Shown here piece by piece: positions 1 to 15,078 of a stretch of 64,000 nucleotides of DNA. The translations under genes were made by a program, and so were the position numbers. The first letter of the stretch is position 1. Every line of letters starts with the position of its first letter. The stretch spans positions 230,001-294,000 of the forward strand of contig NW_026731643.1 in the NCBI RefSeq assembly GCF_028476545.1, read 5' to 3'. A model generated the notes under the pieces. It searched no databases and was not told the origin of the DNA. It saw only the letters and a program-made list of their open reading frames with translations. Source of the DNA: Physella acuta (taxonomy: Eukaryota; Mollusca; Gastropoda; Physidae).

Positions 1-533
1 TAATCTATTATCTAGAATTAATAATTCCATTTAATAAAACATAATAACAAAACAAAAAACGTGCAGAACTTTAATATTTACTTTAAAATTTATAATACAA
101 TGCTATTTCTTTTTCAAGTGAATTTCTTTTTTTTTTGTTTTGTTTTTAGACTTCATGTAATATTGCAAAAGGCTATTTCCCTTGGTTAATGTGAATTTCT
201 AAATTGGAAGTAACTGTTAGATCTCAACTCCCTATATCTAACATATAGAGCGATGCTATTGTTGCATGTAACATTATTAAATATCACACATTTTAACTAG
301 ATTATTATTAAATAAATATAAATTAACATGTATATGTAAACCATGTAGGACGAATCTAATTAGATAAGTATCTTTAAGTACACTTATAGAGATGATTATA
401 CAGCAAAACAAACAAAAACTAACCCTTCTATTTAAAGTTGGAGGCTGAGATAGGAGCGTGGCAGTTTAGTATTTTTTGACCTCGTATGTTTCTTTGGGTA
501 GGGGGACCTTTTAAAGGTTTAAAAATAAAAGGA
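1..533. other. No gene: AT-rich, nothing recognised
   Basis: No open frame, repeat array or transposon end was identified. Confidence 0.5.
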
Positions 534-534
534 G

Positions 535-577
535 GTCATTTATGGATGACCCCCCCCCCCCGCCCCCCCCCCCCCCC
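535..577 (-). repeat. Fragment of the CRE-type MITE end plus poly-C
   Basis: gtcatttatggatgacccc is the reverse complement of the 6228 MITE terminus. It runs directly into about 24 C's with a single G. Confidence 0.5.
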
Positions 578-1578
<1,001 letters not shown>

Positions 1579-2134
1579 AAACATTAATCGTCAGTGTGTA
1601 GTAATGTGCACAAAAAGAAATGCATTCTAAAGAAGTAGTAAATATGTTAATAAACAAAGAAATACAGAACAGATGAACCTATTTTTGGACACCAAAAACA
1701 GGTGAACATCGTTAACAGATGGTACACAATGTAAGATTATTTACATTAGATGTGTAGCGTATGAGGTGTTGTGTTTACACATCTACATGTCGGCTATTTA
1801 GTGTTGCAGAACGTATATTTTTTTTCTTTGTCAATTTTTCTTATCGTTTTTAAGTAAGATTTCTCTTTTTCTACTCTCTAGCTTAATGCCTAGGCTATTG
1901 TAAGTTTTATTGTATCATCGATGCCTTTAAAGCATAAAAATAAATGTTCATCGAATATTTTTCTCTGCCTTATTATCTACATTCTTGCACTACAAATAAA
2001 TTCATGTACATTGTTTACATATTTGCGGCCACGCCTTCCTTTTTTTATATGCACTTAATATTTAATCCGAATAATAATTCTCGGGTCATTTTAGTTTCTC
2101 TTCTCTAGTTTTGTCTTTCTTTCGCGTACATTAT

Positions 2135-2360
2135 TATCTATTCTCTGCCATGTTATATATTCTCTGCCGTGTTATCTAATCTCTGTCATACTATCTATTC
2201 TCTGTTATCTTATCTATTCTCTGTTATCATATCTACTGTCTATTACGGTATACATTCTTTGTCACAATATCAATTATCTGTCACGTTATCTTTATATATC
2301 GTTATCTATTCTCTGTCAAGCTATCTACTCTCTGTCACGTTTTGTATTCTTGACGAAAGC
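2135..2360. repeat. Degenerate ~20-bp repeat 'tattctctgtcatgttatct'
   Basis: About ten diverged units lie just upstream of the CACGTG array. Confidence 0.6.
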
Positions 2361-2564
2361 TTTATGACCTGCTCCATTCTCTAATCAGTCCCCTGTCATG
2401 TTATCTATTTTTGGTCTATTCTACAGTCTCGTATGTAGAATTTTCTCTATTCTATCATCGATATGTGGCATGTATTCCCCTGGCCTACCTCTGTAATATG
2501 TATCACATTCCCTCGACTTTCCCATAAAAATGTTGCCGGTTCTCTAGATTAAACTTTATCACAC

Positions 2565-3395
2565 GATCTATGCTCTAGTCTGTCCCCTATCACGTGATCT
2601 AGTCTGTCCCCTATCACGTGATCTAGTCTGTCCCCTATCACGTGATCTAGTCTGTCCCCTATCACATGATCTAGTCTGTCCCTTATCACGTGATCTAGTC
2701 TGTCCCCTATCACGTGATCTATGCTCTAGTCTGTCCCCTATCACGTGTTCTAGTCTGTCCCCTATCACGTGATCTAGTCTGTCCCCTATCACGTGATCTA
2801 GTCTGTCCCTCATCACGTGATCTAGTCTGTCCCCTATCACGTGATCTATGCTCTAGTCTGTCCCCTATCACGTGATCTATGCTCTAGTCTGTCCCCTATC
2901 ACGTGATCTAGTCTGTCCCCTATCAAGTGATCTAGTCTGTCCCCTATCACGTGATCTATGCTCTAGTCTGTCCCCTATCACGTGATCTATGCTCTAGTCT
3001 GTCCCCTATCACGTGATCTAGTCTGTCCCCTATCACGTGATCTAGTCTGTCCCCTATCACGTGATCTATGCTCTAGTCTGTCCCCTATCACGTGATCTAG
3101 TCTGTCCCCTATCACGTGATCTAGTCTGTCCCCTATCACGTGATCTATGCTCTAGTCTGTCCCTATCACGTGCTCTAGTCTGTCCCCTATCACGTGATCT
3201 AGTCTGTCCCCTATCACGTGATCTATGCTCTAGTCTGTCCCCTATCACGTGATCTAGTCTGTCCCCTATCACGTGATCTAGTCTGTCCCCTATCACGTGA
3301 TCTATGCTCTAGTCTGTCCCCTATCACGTGATCTAGTCTGTCCACTATCACGTGATCTATGCTCTAGTCTGTCCCCTATCACGTGATCTACTCTC
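2565..3395. repeat. Minisatellite with 29 CACGTG palindromes
   Basis: Units of 23 bp (ctagtctgtcccctatcacgtgat) and a longer form with an added 'ctatgct'. I count 29 exact CACGTG and two one-base variants. Open frames on both strands are by-products. Confidence 0.92.
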
Positions 3396-3609
3396 TGCCC
3401 TACGGTCACCTCCCCCGACACCCCTCCCGCCACAGAAAATGTATCATCTATGCTTATCTTCCATCTTGTTTACTGCCCAGACGAATGAAAGTGTCATCAT
3501 CGTTCTATGGTTATCTATGGTTATCTGTGGTTATCTGTAGTTATCTGCCATTATTAATAATCTGCTTCATTCACAATATGTATGTATGGGAGACACATTG
3601 CTTTCAGTG

Positions 3610-3674
3610 TTTTGTGTGTGTGTGTTACTGTCCATATGCACTTTGTGTGCATGTGTGTGTGTGTGTATGTGTTT

Positions 3675-3713
<39 letters not shown>
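3610..3713. repeat. (TG)n microsatellite
   Basis: Imperfect gtgtgt run interrupted by ttactgtccatatgca. Confidence 0.9.
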
Positions 3714-3716
<3 letters not shown>

Positions 3717-4039
3717 GCAGTGTTAGAGCGTAAAAGTGAGTTATATTTGAGGACAGGATTAAGTTCTCCCTGCGTATATCTCTTAAGCCTACAAACCCAA
3801 GGACGAAGATTATTCTAAATTTCATAAATGAGAATTTACGTCGGTTTATTTAAGCAAATTGCGAGTCTACATCATGACAAGCCTGCTCAAACCCGATGCC
3901 CTGTCTATGCCCAAGAGGGCGGCAGGGATTGGCATTATTGCCACAATATAGCTCTCTTCTGATTAATGTTGTTAAGTCTAGTTGCCTCATTGAACATGTC
4001 TAGAAGATACATCAAATGTGCATTCAATATTGTCTATCA

Positions 4040-4400
4040 GCCATTAAATGACTTTTCTATATTATCTAACTTACCCATCAAATTTACCATCTATATTGTC
4101 CAACTTACCCATCAAATTTACCATCTTCATTGTCCAACTAACCCATCAAATTTACCATCTATATTGTCTAACATAACAATCAAATTTACCATCTATATTG
4201 TCTACCTTACCCATAAAATTTACCATCTTAATTGTCTAACATAACAATCAAATTTACCATCTATATTGTCTACCTTACCCATCAAACTTACCATCTATAT
4301 TGTCTACTTTACCCATCAAATTTACCATCTATATTGTCTAACATAACAATCAAATTTACCATCTGTATAGTCTAAATTGCCCATCAAATGCACTACCTAT
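4040..4400. repeat. ~34-bp minisatellite 'accatctatattgtctaacttacccatcaaattt'-like
   Basis: About ten units with alternating 'taacataacaatc' and 'ttacccatc' forms, fading into diverged copies to about 4560. Confidence 0.8.
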
Positions 4401-4565
4401 ATTTTCTAATCATCATAAGTACCATCCTTAACTAGATGACCTATCAGAGGTACCATCTTTGTCTAGAATACCATCATAAGTAAGACCTATGTCGTATCAA
4501 TTACTCATCAAATATACCATCCTCTACTAAAAACATTTTACATGTACCATCCTTGAATTAAAGAT

Positions 4566-4741
4566 CAAAGGCGTAGCGACCCTTCCCGGCGCCCGGGGAT
4601 AAACTTTCGATTTGCACCCCCCCCCTTCGAACTTTTCATTTGCACCCCCCCCCTCAAACTTTCAATTTGGCGCCCCCCCCCCTAAGGTCGGCGCCCGGGG
4701 ACTTATGTCCCCCCCCGCCCTCCCCCCTCGCTACGCCTCTG
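4566..4741. mobile_element. G-run hAT-type MITE (CARAGGCGTAGC family)
   Basis: Ends CAAAGGCGTAGC and GCTACGCCTCTG, with perfect 8-bp duplications TTAAAGAT at 4558-4565 and 4742-4749. The interior alternates 'tttgcacc' with C runs of 8-12 and 'ggcgcccggggac'. Confidence 0.8.
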
Positions 4742-4749
4742 TTAAAGAT

Positions 4750-6224
4750 ATACCATCTGCATCTAGATGGTCCATTATTATACCATCCGTGTATGTCCCA
4801 TTCTGCCGAACGAATCAGATTCTAACTTCTAGCCAAGGGCAACTTATCCAGTACAGGTATTGGAAGTCTATCCTAAATATGTAGGCGAACATTATTCTAA
4901 CATGACTAATTGCAGTCAATACGCATGCGTAGTAGGCAATGCCATAAAATTTTAACGGCTAAAAAGTTTGATATTATCAAAGCATTAAAAATAAAAATGT
5001 AAACCGATGTAAAACAAACGATTAAAAAAAAAAGATGGCGAAAACATTTAGACTTTAATGTTTGAAAATTAAACAGAAAGCATGTTTAAAATATTAATGT
5101 TAATACCGTTTTAATTGCATTAAAAATAGGAAAGTAAATACATTTTTTTTATGTATCGCAAAAAGTGTTGTTTTTCTCTTTAATAACTAAATCAGTTTTA
5201 AATGTTATTAAAATTATTTAATATTAAATTGATGTCAAAGACAACATTTGATACAAACAAAACAATAAACTTTTTAAACATTGATTTTATCGAAAGCGAG
5301 TCACAAAATTATACCACAAGCTCACAGACAGACTGACAAACGCACAGAAGGGCTAATAAAATGTCGTAAAACTTATCAACAACATATGTCGCGAATGTAA
5401 AGCATTCAAATAATCTTGGTCGATTGCGTTATATGACTTTAATCTCTTTGAGCGTTTTACGACTTTTAAGTATCACTGAACTTACCTCAACCTACTTTGT
5501 AGTTTACAAGCTGTTTCTTCCCTAGCTGTACATGAAACGTCATTTTATTGATGTAAAGCATATCTTTATTCCCCTACAACTAAAAAACTAGGTTTTAAAA
5601 CGCTACAAGCTAAGAGATTATAGTTGAACAGATGTTTAAAACATAAAAACTGTTTCGAGTTTATAATCTGATTGACGAAATCTTGAATTTTGAACTTCTT
5701 AGTGAAAAATTTAGTTGAACTAGTTGTTTTTTTTTAAACAAATCTGGTTTGTGTCCTTGAAAATTGTGCGAAAAAAAGATGGAGCTTTGATGCATTGACT
5801 GTCAAAATTCAAATCCTGAGTACGCAGAACGTGGGAAGGGAAGGTGTTCCACCGGGTATTATGGGTTTGTTAGGAAAGTTTAGTTGTGTGTGGTTTGGTT
5901 GTAGAGCGATGTATCTGTCTCCAGTCTCTTGAAGATGTATGGGTGTGTGTATGGTCAAGCGATAGAAACCAGTGCCCATGATCAATAGAACTGTTGACAA
6001 ATCACGAACGTGTGTGGTCAATACATAGTTGTGTAAATAGTCCCATTAAAATGTATTTTGTAAATATTCCTTCTACATAAGTTTATAAATAGCCATGTTA
6101 AAAGTATTAGGTTTAAAAAAAGCGTAATATATGTGTAAATAGCACCGCTGAATGTAGTGTGAATCTATTACCGTTACAAATTTACAAGCTAAACACTCAA
6201 CTATATTTTCAATTTATCAAAGCT
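4750..6224. other. No gene: AT-rich intergenic sequence
   Basis: No repeat array or transposon end seen. Confidence 0.45.
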
Positions 6225-6227
6225 TTA

Positions 6228-6642
6228 GGGGTCATCCATAAATGACGTCACACTTTGTTGACGATTTTTACCCCGCCCCACCCACTTTCCTCTCTGTAAC
6301 TTGTCGTTACAAAAAGTCAGACAAAAGCCAGACAAAAAAACAGACCCTCTATTATAATTTATTAAAACTAAAAGCTGTATGGACTAAGAGAAGTTCTACA
6401 GAAAAACCAAAACTCGAGACAACAACAACCCAACACTGCAGATAAGACAAGACACTCCTGGCTACAGAAACACTACTAAAACGCAAAATAACGACAAAAA
6501 CTCGTTTTCAAACATTGCTTTCTTATAATGCAAAAAAGTGACGTCACACCATCTGAACCCCCCCCTCCCCCTCATCACACACCTTCACAAAATTACGGAC
6601 CCCCTCCCCCCTACGAGTGTGACGTCACTTATGGACGACCCC
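6228..6642. mobile_element. MITE with CRE-bearing inverted repeats and TTA target duplication
   Basis: The 415-bp element has inverted ends (25 of 27 match) that begin GGGGTCRTCCATAA and contain TGACGTCAC, with TTA on both sides. A 3-bp TTA duplication fits PIF/Harbinger but does not prove it. No transposase. A fragment of the same end lies at 535-553. Confidence 0.7.
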
Positions 6643-7186
6643 TTACCCCTCGAATCAATTGTATGATCTATAAATAGTACTGTCGACATATTGTGTTTGG
6701 GTCATTGATTTCCCAAGTCTAATAAAATTGGCAAACAATTCACTTGTGTAGTCGAGAGTTTTGTGTTCAATCTTACATAAACAACTAGCATTTAAAGCTA
6801 TAAAAAAATAATTTAGGGGCCTTAGTATTACATACTGTAAATTTTTTTCAGGCTTATACTTTCACTTGGGTGCTAAGACAATATGTGTTTACAGTGACAT
6901 TTTTATGTTCATTACTGCGTGTCCTTCTGTAACATACCATACGAAATTTTTAAAAATACAAGCAGGTAATAAACTGATAAGTTTAAATAACAAGCTACCC
7001 CTAGACAGAGAAATTCAATTAAAAAAAAAATAAACTATAGAAAGCTTGAATTTTTTGCATATTTCAAAAACAATCTATGATTGCCTTGTAAATCAAGATT
7101 CCAAATATTTTTGAGCTACATTTTTTTAAAAAATGATTTCATTCATGATTTTTGTTTCTACACAGTGACATTAATAGAGTTAAGGG

Positions 7187-7188
<2 letters not shown>

Positions 7189-7228
<40 letters not shown>
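7189..7228. repeat. (TA)n microsatellite
   Basis: About 40 bases of pure TA. Confidence 0.95.
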
Positions 7229-7229
<1 letters not shown>

Positions 7230-7373
7230 GTTTATGTGTGGGGGTGTGTATGTTTGCGTGAGAATATGAATGTATGAGATAGTCATATGGGGTAATACCC
7301 ACAGAATTACACTGTAACAAATCAAGCTCTTGTATTTATTTTATGTTACACATTTTAAAATATTATGTATCAA

Positions 7374-8426
7374 CTAGCCGTCCCGGCCAGGCCCTGCTCT
7401 GGCTTCTGTGAAAAACCTTTCTGTTAAAGACCATTACCTGTGTGTTTAGTTATCATCATAAACCCGGCATTGCCCACCCAAACCACAACCAACCAAAACA
7501 ACAAAACGCAAACATAACGCTAACACAATTACAAATACAAAAGAAAAAAAAAACCTAACATCAAACCCAACCACAACAACAAACCCAACCACAAACACCA
7601 ATACAAACACAAAGAAAAAACAAACGAAAACAAAAACGTAACAACAAACCCAACCACAAATTCCAATACCAACACAAAAAAAACAACGAAAAAGCAAACG
7701 AAAACAAACCAAATCCAAACGCAAAACCAACCAAAAACACAAATACAAACCCAAACAAAAAAACACAAACAAAAACGAAAAAAGAAAGAACAAAAACGAA
7801 CCAAATCAAAACGCAACCACTAACGCAAACCCACCTAAACACAAAGAAAACACTAACGCGAACATAAACGCCCGGGGCGGAATCACCTGTTTTAGCTTAA
7901 TAAACGACTATAGTACCCCAACTTATTCATAGTCTTTTGCACTCACTTAAACGAACGCGCCTGTTTCAATTTAATGAACAATTTTAATACTCCAAGCTTA
8001 TCCGTAAAATACCTACAACATTTGCACTTGATCAATCCCCGCTGATTATGTAATTAATTTTTTTTCCCAACACCAAAACAAAGTAATTAAAAAGTAAATT
8101 ATTTTCCACAAAATGCAATGGTTTTATAAAGGGAAGTAATTTTGTTTTTCTAATTTATCAAAGGGAAGTAAGTGCTATAGGACTAAATAAAGACATAATT
8201 AGAATTGTTGTAAAAGATGATATTTTTTTAAACTTGTGTTTAATGAACATGCCGACAATTATTACTATAATTTGAAAAATGAAAATTATTTCCCAACACT
8301 TTCAATAGTAATGTTTTAGCTCATAAATTTAGACAAATGCGCACGATAATTTTCTAACACTTAAATTCATCCAAGACCAACGACAAACATATGCATTACA
8401 TACAGAACTGAGCTTTATATATTAGA
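7374..8426 (-). mobile_element. Non-autonomous Helitron, single reverse-strand copy
   Basis: Read on the - strand it begins TCTAATATATAAAGCTC and ends ...gacggCTAG. The neighbouring bases (A before, T after) match Helitron insertion between A and T. Length 1053 bp, same family and size class as array copy 1, including the G/T-only tract (seen here as A/C). Confidence 0.82.
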
Positions 8427-8784
8427 TTCAGCATGTCAGATGATTTCCATAGTTGCCAAAACAAAAACTCTTTGAGATTTATTTGCCTGCTACTACACTA
8501 ATTACTACACGGTATAATGCACCATAAAGTGGAAAACATTTCCTTTCGTGGTTGAATTAATATAATCTTGTCACGCTTGAGTGGATGACACAAGACACCC
8601 GCGGCAATACGGATATTTTCTGCTGCTTACATCAATTGGGATACGCCTCATTAAATCCCAACAAACAATACATTTTGTATTGTCTTTTATCAACGAGCTG
8701 ACGTTAATTTTTTTTTTATGTAGAATAATTGAATAATGAGAGATATTGTGCTAATTTAAATGTCTGTCTGACATAACATTTTGT

Positions 8785-9465
8785 GATATGACTCACCACA
8801 GCTACATCATCACCACAGCCACACAATCATTACCGCCACGCCATCACCACAGCCACACAATTACCACAACCACAACCACACCTTCACTACAACCACACCA
8901 TCACCACAGCCATCAACACAGCCACACCATCACCACAGCCATCACCACAGCCACACAATCACAACAGCCACACTATCACCACAACCATAACCACACCTTC
9001 ACCACAACCACACCATCACAACAGCCACACCATCAGCACAACCACACCTTCACCACAACCACATCATCACCACCGCCACACCATCACCACAACCACAACC
9101 ACACCTTCACCACAGCCACACCAACACCACAGCCACAGCCACACCATCACCACAACCACACCATCACCACAACCACACCATCACCACAATCACACAATCA
9201 CCACAACCACACCATCACCACAACCACACCATCACCATCACCATCACCATCACCACAGCCACACCATCGCCATCACCACAACCACACCATCACCATCACC
9301 ACAGCCACACCATCACCATCACCACAGCCACACCATCACCATCACCACAGCCACACCATCACCATCACCACAGCCACACCATCACCACAGCCACACCATC
9401 ACCACAGCCACACCATCACCACAACCACACCATCACCACCGCCACACCATCAGACCCACCACACA
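8785..9465. repeat. CAC/CAT-rich minisatellite
   Basis: Tandem 'caccacagccacaccat' units. The His/Thr-rich 278-codon frame over it is a translation of the repeat, not a gene. Confidence 0.85.
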
Positions 9466-9807
9466 ACAACTGCCTCAATAGCTGTCTCCACACGCCCACA
9501 ACAACCGAATCTCTCTAGTTTCAGTTCTACCCTCCTACCTGACTACCACCCTTGCGGTAATTGTAGCTATCATACCCCAATCAAAGCCATGTATTTCCTA
9601 CGACAGACAAATTGCAGACATTAACGGTCTGTGTTCGGGCGACTCGACAAAATGGCTCCCCATTTGTTCTCTACTTTGAAGTAGAATTTCCAGGAGGAAG
9701 TAAAAAGTGTGTCTTGGATCATTGAAGTACAGTATCGTGATTAGGGTTAGCGAGTGGACGAGGGTAAAGTGTAACATTTACAATACAAAATAGTTTAGGT
9801 TGATGGA

Positions 9808-10045
9808 ATGGCGTGGTCGGATGGTAGAGCACACGACTCCTAACTCGGATCACGTGTTCTGGTCCGTAGGACGTCGCTGAGTCCACCCAGCTCTAATGGG
9901 TACCTGGCTTTTGTTTGGGAAAGCAAAACCAGCTTGGCACAGTGCTGAGCGCGATTATCCTTTCACGTACCGAGTTCACATAAACTGGTGGAATCTACCT
10001 CACCCGATTCACGGACCGCAACGTGCAAAACTAGTCATGTTTTTA
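9808..10045 (+). repeat. tRNA-derived SINE
   Basis: A tRNA-like head (ggcgtggtcggatggtagag, an A-box match; a decayed B box near 9868) is followed by the body shared with the 15079 copy ('gagtccacccagctctaatgggtacct', 'tgctgagcgc'). Confidence 0.7.
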
Positions 10046-10172
10046 ATGTTTAGTGAATTGTTGAAACTAAGCAGATTAAACATGACAGAAAAAAAAAGTC
10101 TCAACTCAAGGCATATATTTAACCAATTATTGTATTTGACACACATACACACACATACATACACATACCTAC

Positions 10173-10175
<3 letters not shown>

Positions 10176-10237
<62 letters not shown>
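10176..10237. repeat. (TA)n microsatellite
   Basis: About 60 bases of TA after an imperfect (ACAT)n. Confidence 0.95.
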
Positions 10238-10240
<3 letters not shown>

Positions 10241-10249
10241 GTAGGCATT

Positions 10250-10405
10250 CAGTCAAAGGCACGAGGTATATTATTACGTCACTAATACGTGGCATCAATT
10301 ATTACGTCACAAATACGTGGTATCGATCATTACATCACATACCGATTTTTCAATTCTTACATCACTAAATAACGAGTCGTCAACTATTACGTCACCAAAG
10401 TAAGG
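10250..10405. repeat. ~38-bp minisatellite with ATTACGTCAC in each unit
   Basis: Five diverged units (attacgtcac, attacgtcac, attacatcac, cttacatcac, attacgtcac). Confidence 0.6.
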
Positions 10406-11377
10406 CAGACCGTTTTTGGAAATGTTTAATTTCGTGTTAACTGATTTTATGTAATATTTAAATTGTTTTTATAAAACTTTGTTTGACTATATCAGTGAAG
10501 TGTTTAATAAATTGAGATGACCACATAAGTATTGTATATTTATTACGTTAACAAATGATACATAATGTCTAAAAGAAGTATAATAAATGTGAAAAAAATG
10601 TTCATTTATGTCAATTACACTGGATATTATTTAGGGCAAATAACTATCTGTCACGCTATCAGAAGTTAGAGGCAAGAGTTATCCTTTTGGGAATATCAGA
10701 TACAATTGATACAGTAGAGTAATGATTAAAGGATTAAAGAAAGAAAAAAAAATGGGTTATTGTTAATTATCTTTTTACTTTTAATTCACCGAAAAATTGA
10801 TGTTTTTTTATTCCTAAATTTATGTACAGAATATTTCTTTGATGAGTTAGTTCTTACTACAAATGGACTTGGTATACAGTTTTCCTGTTTGTAATTATCT
10901 CCCCTTCCTATAATTATTATATCAAATTGGACATTAAGAATAATTGCTGATCTTGCTATTTCTTTAGTTGTGTCTTTTTCAGCAGACTGCACTTGATGAC
11001 CTTGGTGGGATATATTTTTTTAGAGATTCGACCTTGAAACTTTGACCTAGTTTTTACACCAGACAGATATAGAACTCAGAGTTAGTTTTTCTTTTTTTGT
11101 CAAGAGTTTTCTCCCCTTGATTGACCGCAGACAAAAGAGTGAGCTCTTTCTAACGGCTGCGCGATTTTGGCGGGGTGTGGAGCAGGAGTTTCGCGCCTGG
11201 GTGGACTGGTTGAATGGGCAGCAGACGTATCAAAGAGAGGCTGGCTTGGAACTTGGTGCGTGAGTACGGAGTTCGTTAGGGTTAGTGCCAGAGTATTGGG
11301 ACGTGGGTGTTGAGTGTGGGATGTTATCTCGATGTTGTCTCTATGTTAAAGGAGGTTAAAATTATAATTTATAAGTA
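10406..11377. other. No gene recognised
   Basis: Mostly AT-rich; 11140-11270 is GC-richer (ggctgcgcgattttggcggg) without a domain or known element. Confidence 0.4.
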
Positions 11378-11525
11378 ATGATCCGTAAAGTAGGTGAGGT
11401 AGAGTTCATCAGTTTCTTGACCAAGGCTTATGAATGGCTGGTGTACTCAACACGATGCCCAGCCGGTTTTAGTTTAACTGATGTAAGTCAGGTACCTAAT
11501 AGAGCTGGATGGGCGTCCTACAGAT
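11378..11525 (-). repeat. tRNA-derived SINE body fragment
   Basis: Reverse-strand match to the body (aggtacctaatagagctgga, 'gaggtagagttcatc'). Confidence 0.6.
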
Positions 11526-11529
11526 TAAA

Positions 11530-11970
11530 AAAAACTCGAGACTACAGCAACCACACATTGCAGATAAGACAAGCCACAGTTTGCTACAGAAACACTCCCG
11601 CAACCACACTCTAATCCCACACGCACACCACACCACACACACAACACCACACACCTCACGACAGAACAATTACAGCAACCCCCACACTGCACATAAGACA
11701 AGCCACACATAGAGAAACACGGCAGCAAGCACACTACCCACACACCATAAACACTACAGCAACCACACGCCACTTCACACACACCACATCCCACATCTCG
11801 CTACAAAAACACTTCAGCAAAAACACTCGCCACGCTGTACTTTCCACACCACACACCTCTCTATATCATCCAAACTCTACACACCTCACTGTAGAAAAAA
11901 ATTCATCAACCACACACCACACCCCACACTTCACTACAGAAAAATTAAAGCAACCACACACCACACCCCC
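11530..11970. repeat. Degenerate CA-rich repeat 'ctacagcaaccacacac'
   Basis: Roughly 60-75-bp units with cacaccac tracts and 'acagaaaaac'. Confidence 0.6.
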
Positions 11971-12866
11971 CATACATGTAATGTCTCAACTTCCCAACCA
12001 GACTAAAATTGGTCTAGTTATCTGCGTGAAGGCTATCCAAGCGTTGGTGATTCTTTATTTCCCTAGACAGTCGAATGCTGGTTATTGGTTCAAGCTTCGG
12101 TTACTGCCCCTTACACATTACAAATCATTCAACCGATATTTATCTAGTTTTTAGCACACATAAAAACTTACTAATATGTGTGTTTAAGAATTCATGAATT
12201 TGTTCCTAATTCTAGCTGTGGTACATTTGAAAAAAAAGATAATATATACATTTTTTTTTAATGGAAGGAACTGCAAAAAATAATCTAATACTATGCAATA
12301 TATCTTTCACTAATGCTAACTTTAAATTGACAGTCTGTTAATAAATAAATAATATGGAATAGTTAGAAATAAAATAATTCTTTAAAAACTAATCATATTT
12401 GTTACCTAGCTTTAAACATATACCTTTAATTATAAATTTTAAAAGAAGAAAAAAACAATACAAATGATATGATCAAGTATGTATTGATTTAAATAGTAAT
12501 TTACTACAGCTATCGAGTGTTTTAATTGCACAAATAATTAGTGTACTTACATGTCTGAGGCGAGAATATTTTTTTAGTGAAAGCAAACAAGTATTGTCCT
12601 GTTTTTGTTCTATGTATAATGTACAATTAATAATAAAGTAAACACAGTAATAACAATGATTAAAATGTACATCATTAAAATAATTATGTAATTCTATGCT
12701 TTCTCTAAACTTTTGAGCATTGGGAAATAATTATAAGGGGTTACAACAATAAAAGAAAAATACTTGTTTCAAAAATTACATAAACAATTAAGTTGACTCT
12801 ATAAGTACTATAAATGGTATTTCAACAATGAAAACACTGTTTTAATGGGACAATATATAGGCCTAC

Positions 12867-12867
<1 letters not shown>
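11971..12867. other. No gene: AT-rich
   Basis: Nothing recognised. Confidence 0.5.
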
Positions 12868-13794
<927 letters not shown>

Positions 13795-14300
13795 TCGCAC
13801 TCATAAGTATTATTATGATTTGATATTCTTACTCGTAATTTCCACAAGCTTTTAAGTGTAGTTATTATTCTAACGATGTATCTAAACTTAACATTTATAA
13901 ATATGATGCAATATACCTGCCCTTAACGTATACAAAGTTTCGGTGGTTTGTTCATAACTCTAACAATGTAAATAAACCTTATATTCATAAATACTATTAC
14001 GTAATATAGTTGACTTTAACTTCCTTAACTTTTTACGTGTGTTTATTCTTCTAAAAAATTTAATAAATTTTCAATTCATAAATATCATTATTTAATATAT
14101 CTACCTTCAACATCCACAATGTTTAAGGTTTGTATATTATTTAAACATGAAAAAATTAAGGTTGTAAATAAACTTTTAATACATAAATATTAACGTTATG
14201 TAATATAATCGTCAATTTATCCACAAGGTTTAAGGTTGGTATATTATTCTACCGTTGCAATTAAACTTTCGATTCAAACGTTATTGGTATAGGATGAAAT
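13795..14300. repeat. Degenerate ~115-bp AT-rich tandem repeat
   Basis: About four or five diverged units with 'attcataaatatcattatt' and 'ccacaaggtttaaggttgg'. Confidence 0.5.
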
Positions 14301-15078
14301 ATACAAAAATAGTTAGAGTACAGGAGATGATGTTTACACTATGTTTTCTTTGACAACAGGTAACGACTGACTCAGAAAAAGATTTATTTGTTTACTTGCA
14401 CGAGAAACTCAAGATGAAAATTCGAAGCACTTTCTAGACTCCCCCCCCCCCCCCCGAAAAAGAAAAAGCTTTTGAAATTGCCAATTTGACCATGTAGAAA
14501 TGCTCCTGGAATCCCCAGAATCTCTGTCCCTAGAATCTTCCGTCTTAGACATCGATCATATAATCCCAAAATCGATAAATCGTAGGGAGAGAATTACACA
14601 GATCAATGAAAGGTTAAGTCTACGAGACGCTGGCTAAAGCCGCGGCAAGCAGTTTAAAATGTTTAGAGTCTGCGAGTTGATCGATCCAGCGCGGACCTCC
14701 AAGAAACGGAGATCCAACCTAACAAAAACATTGCCATTTTTTTTTTGCCAGGGAGCTCTTCACTTTTTGGAGGAGTTGTTGGTCAAAGTTCGAGGGTAAA
14801 TAGATTGTCTAGACAGTCATTTGTACGAGTCAAGTTTAAACGTGTCTAATTTCGCCAAGTCTTTGTCTCGCACGATACATAAATTAATGACATAAATAAT
14901 AATAAAAAAAAACTACGAGTGATAATGGCTTTGTCCGCATACACAATGTGAGAATACACTAGTGTGATAATATTTTCTTTTACTTTACTGGAAACAGCAA
15001 TACATTTGGGAAACAGAATATATTTTTTGGTTCCAAGCTACGAATGATTCGGATTACGAATCCCTCTGGTTTCGAACA
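14301..15078. other. No gene recognised
   Basis: Contains a C run at 14440 and unique sequence. Confidence 0.45.

Noticed and set aside
2568-3395. CRISPR-like regular repeat
   Set aside because: Units are contiguous and there are no unique spacers; the genome is clearly eukaryotic. It is a minisatellite.
7446-7842. Phe/Val/Cys-rich frames resembling membrane proteins
   Set aside because: They read the G/T-only tract of the Helitron family; the same frames recur at 46458, 47964, 49496 and 51702 in every copy and in several registers.
8788-9624. 278-codon His/Thr-rich open frame
   Set aside because: It is the translation of the CAC-rich minisatellite and then runs into unrelated sequence; no domain or splice context.
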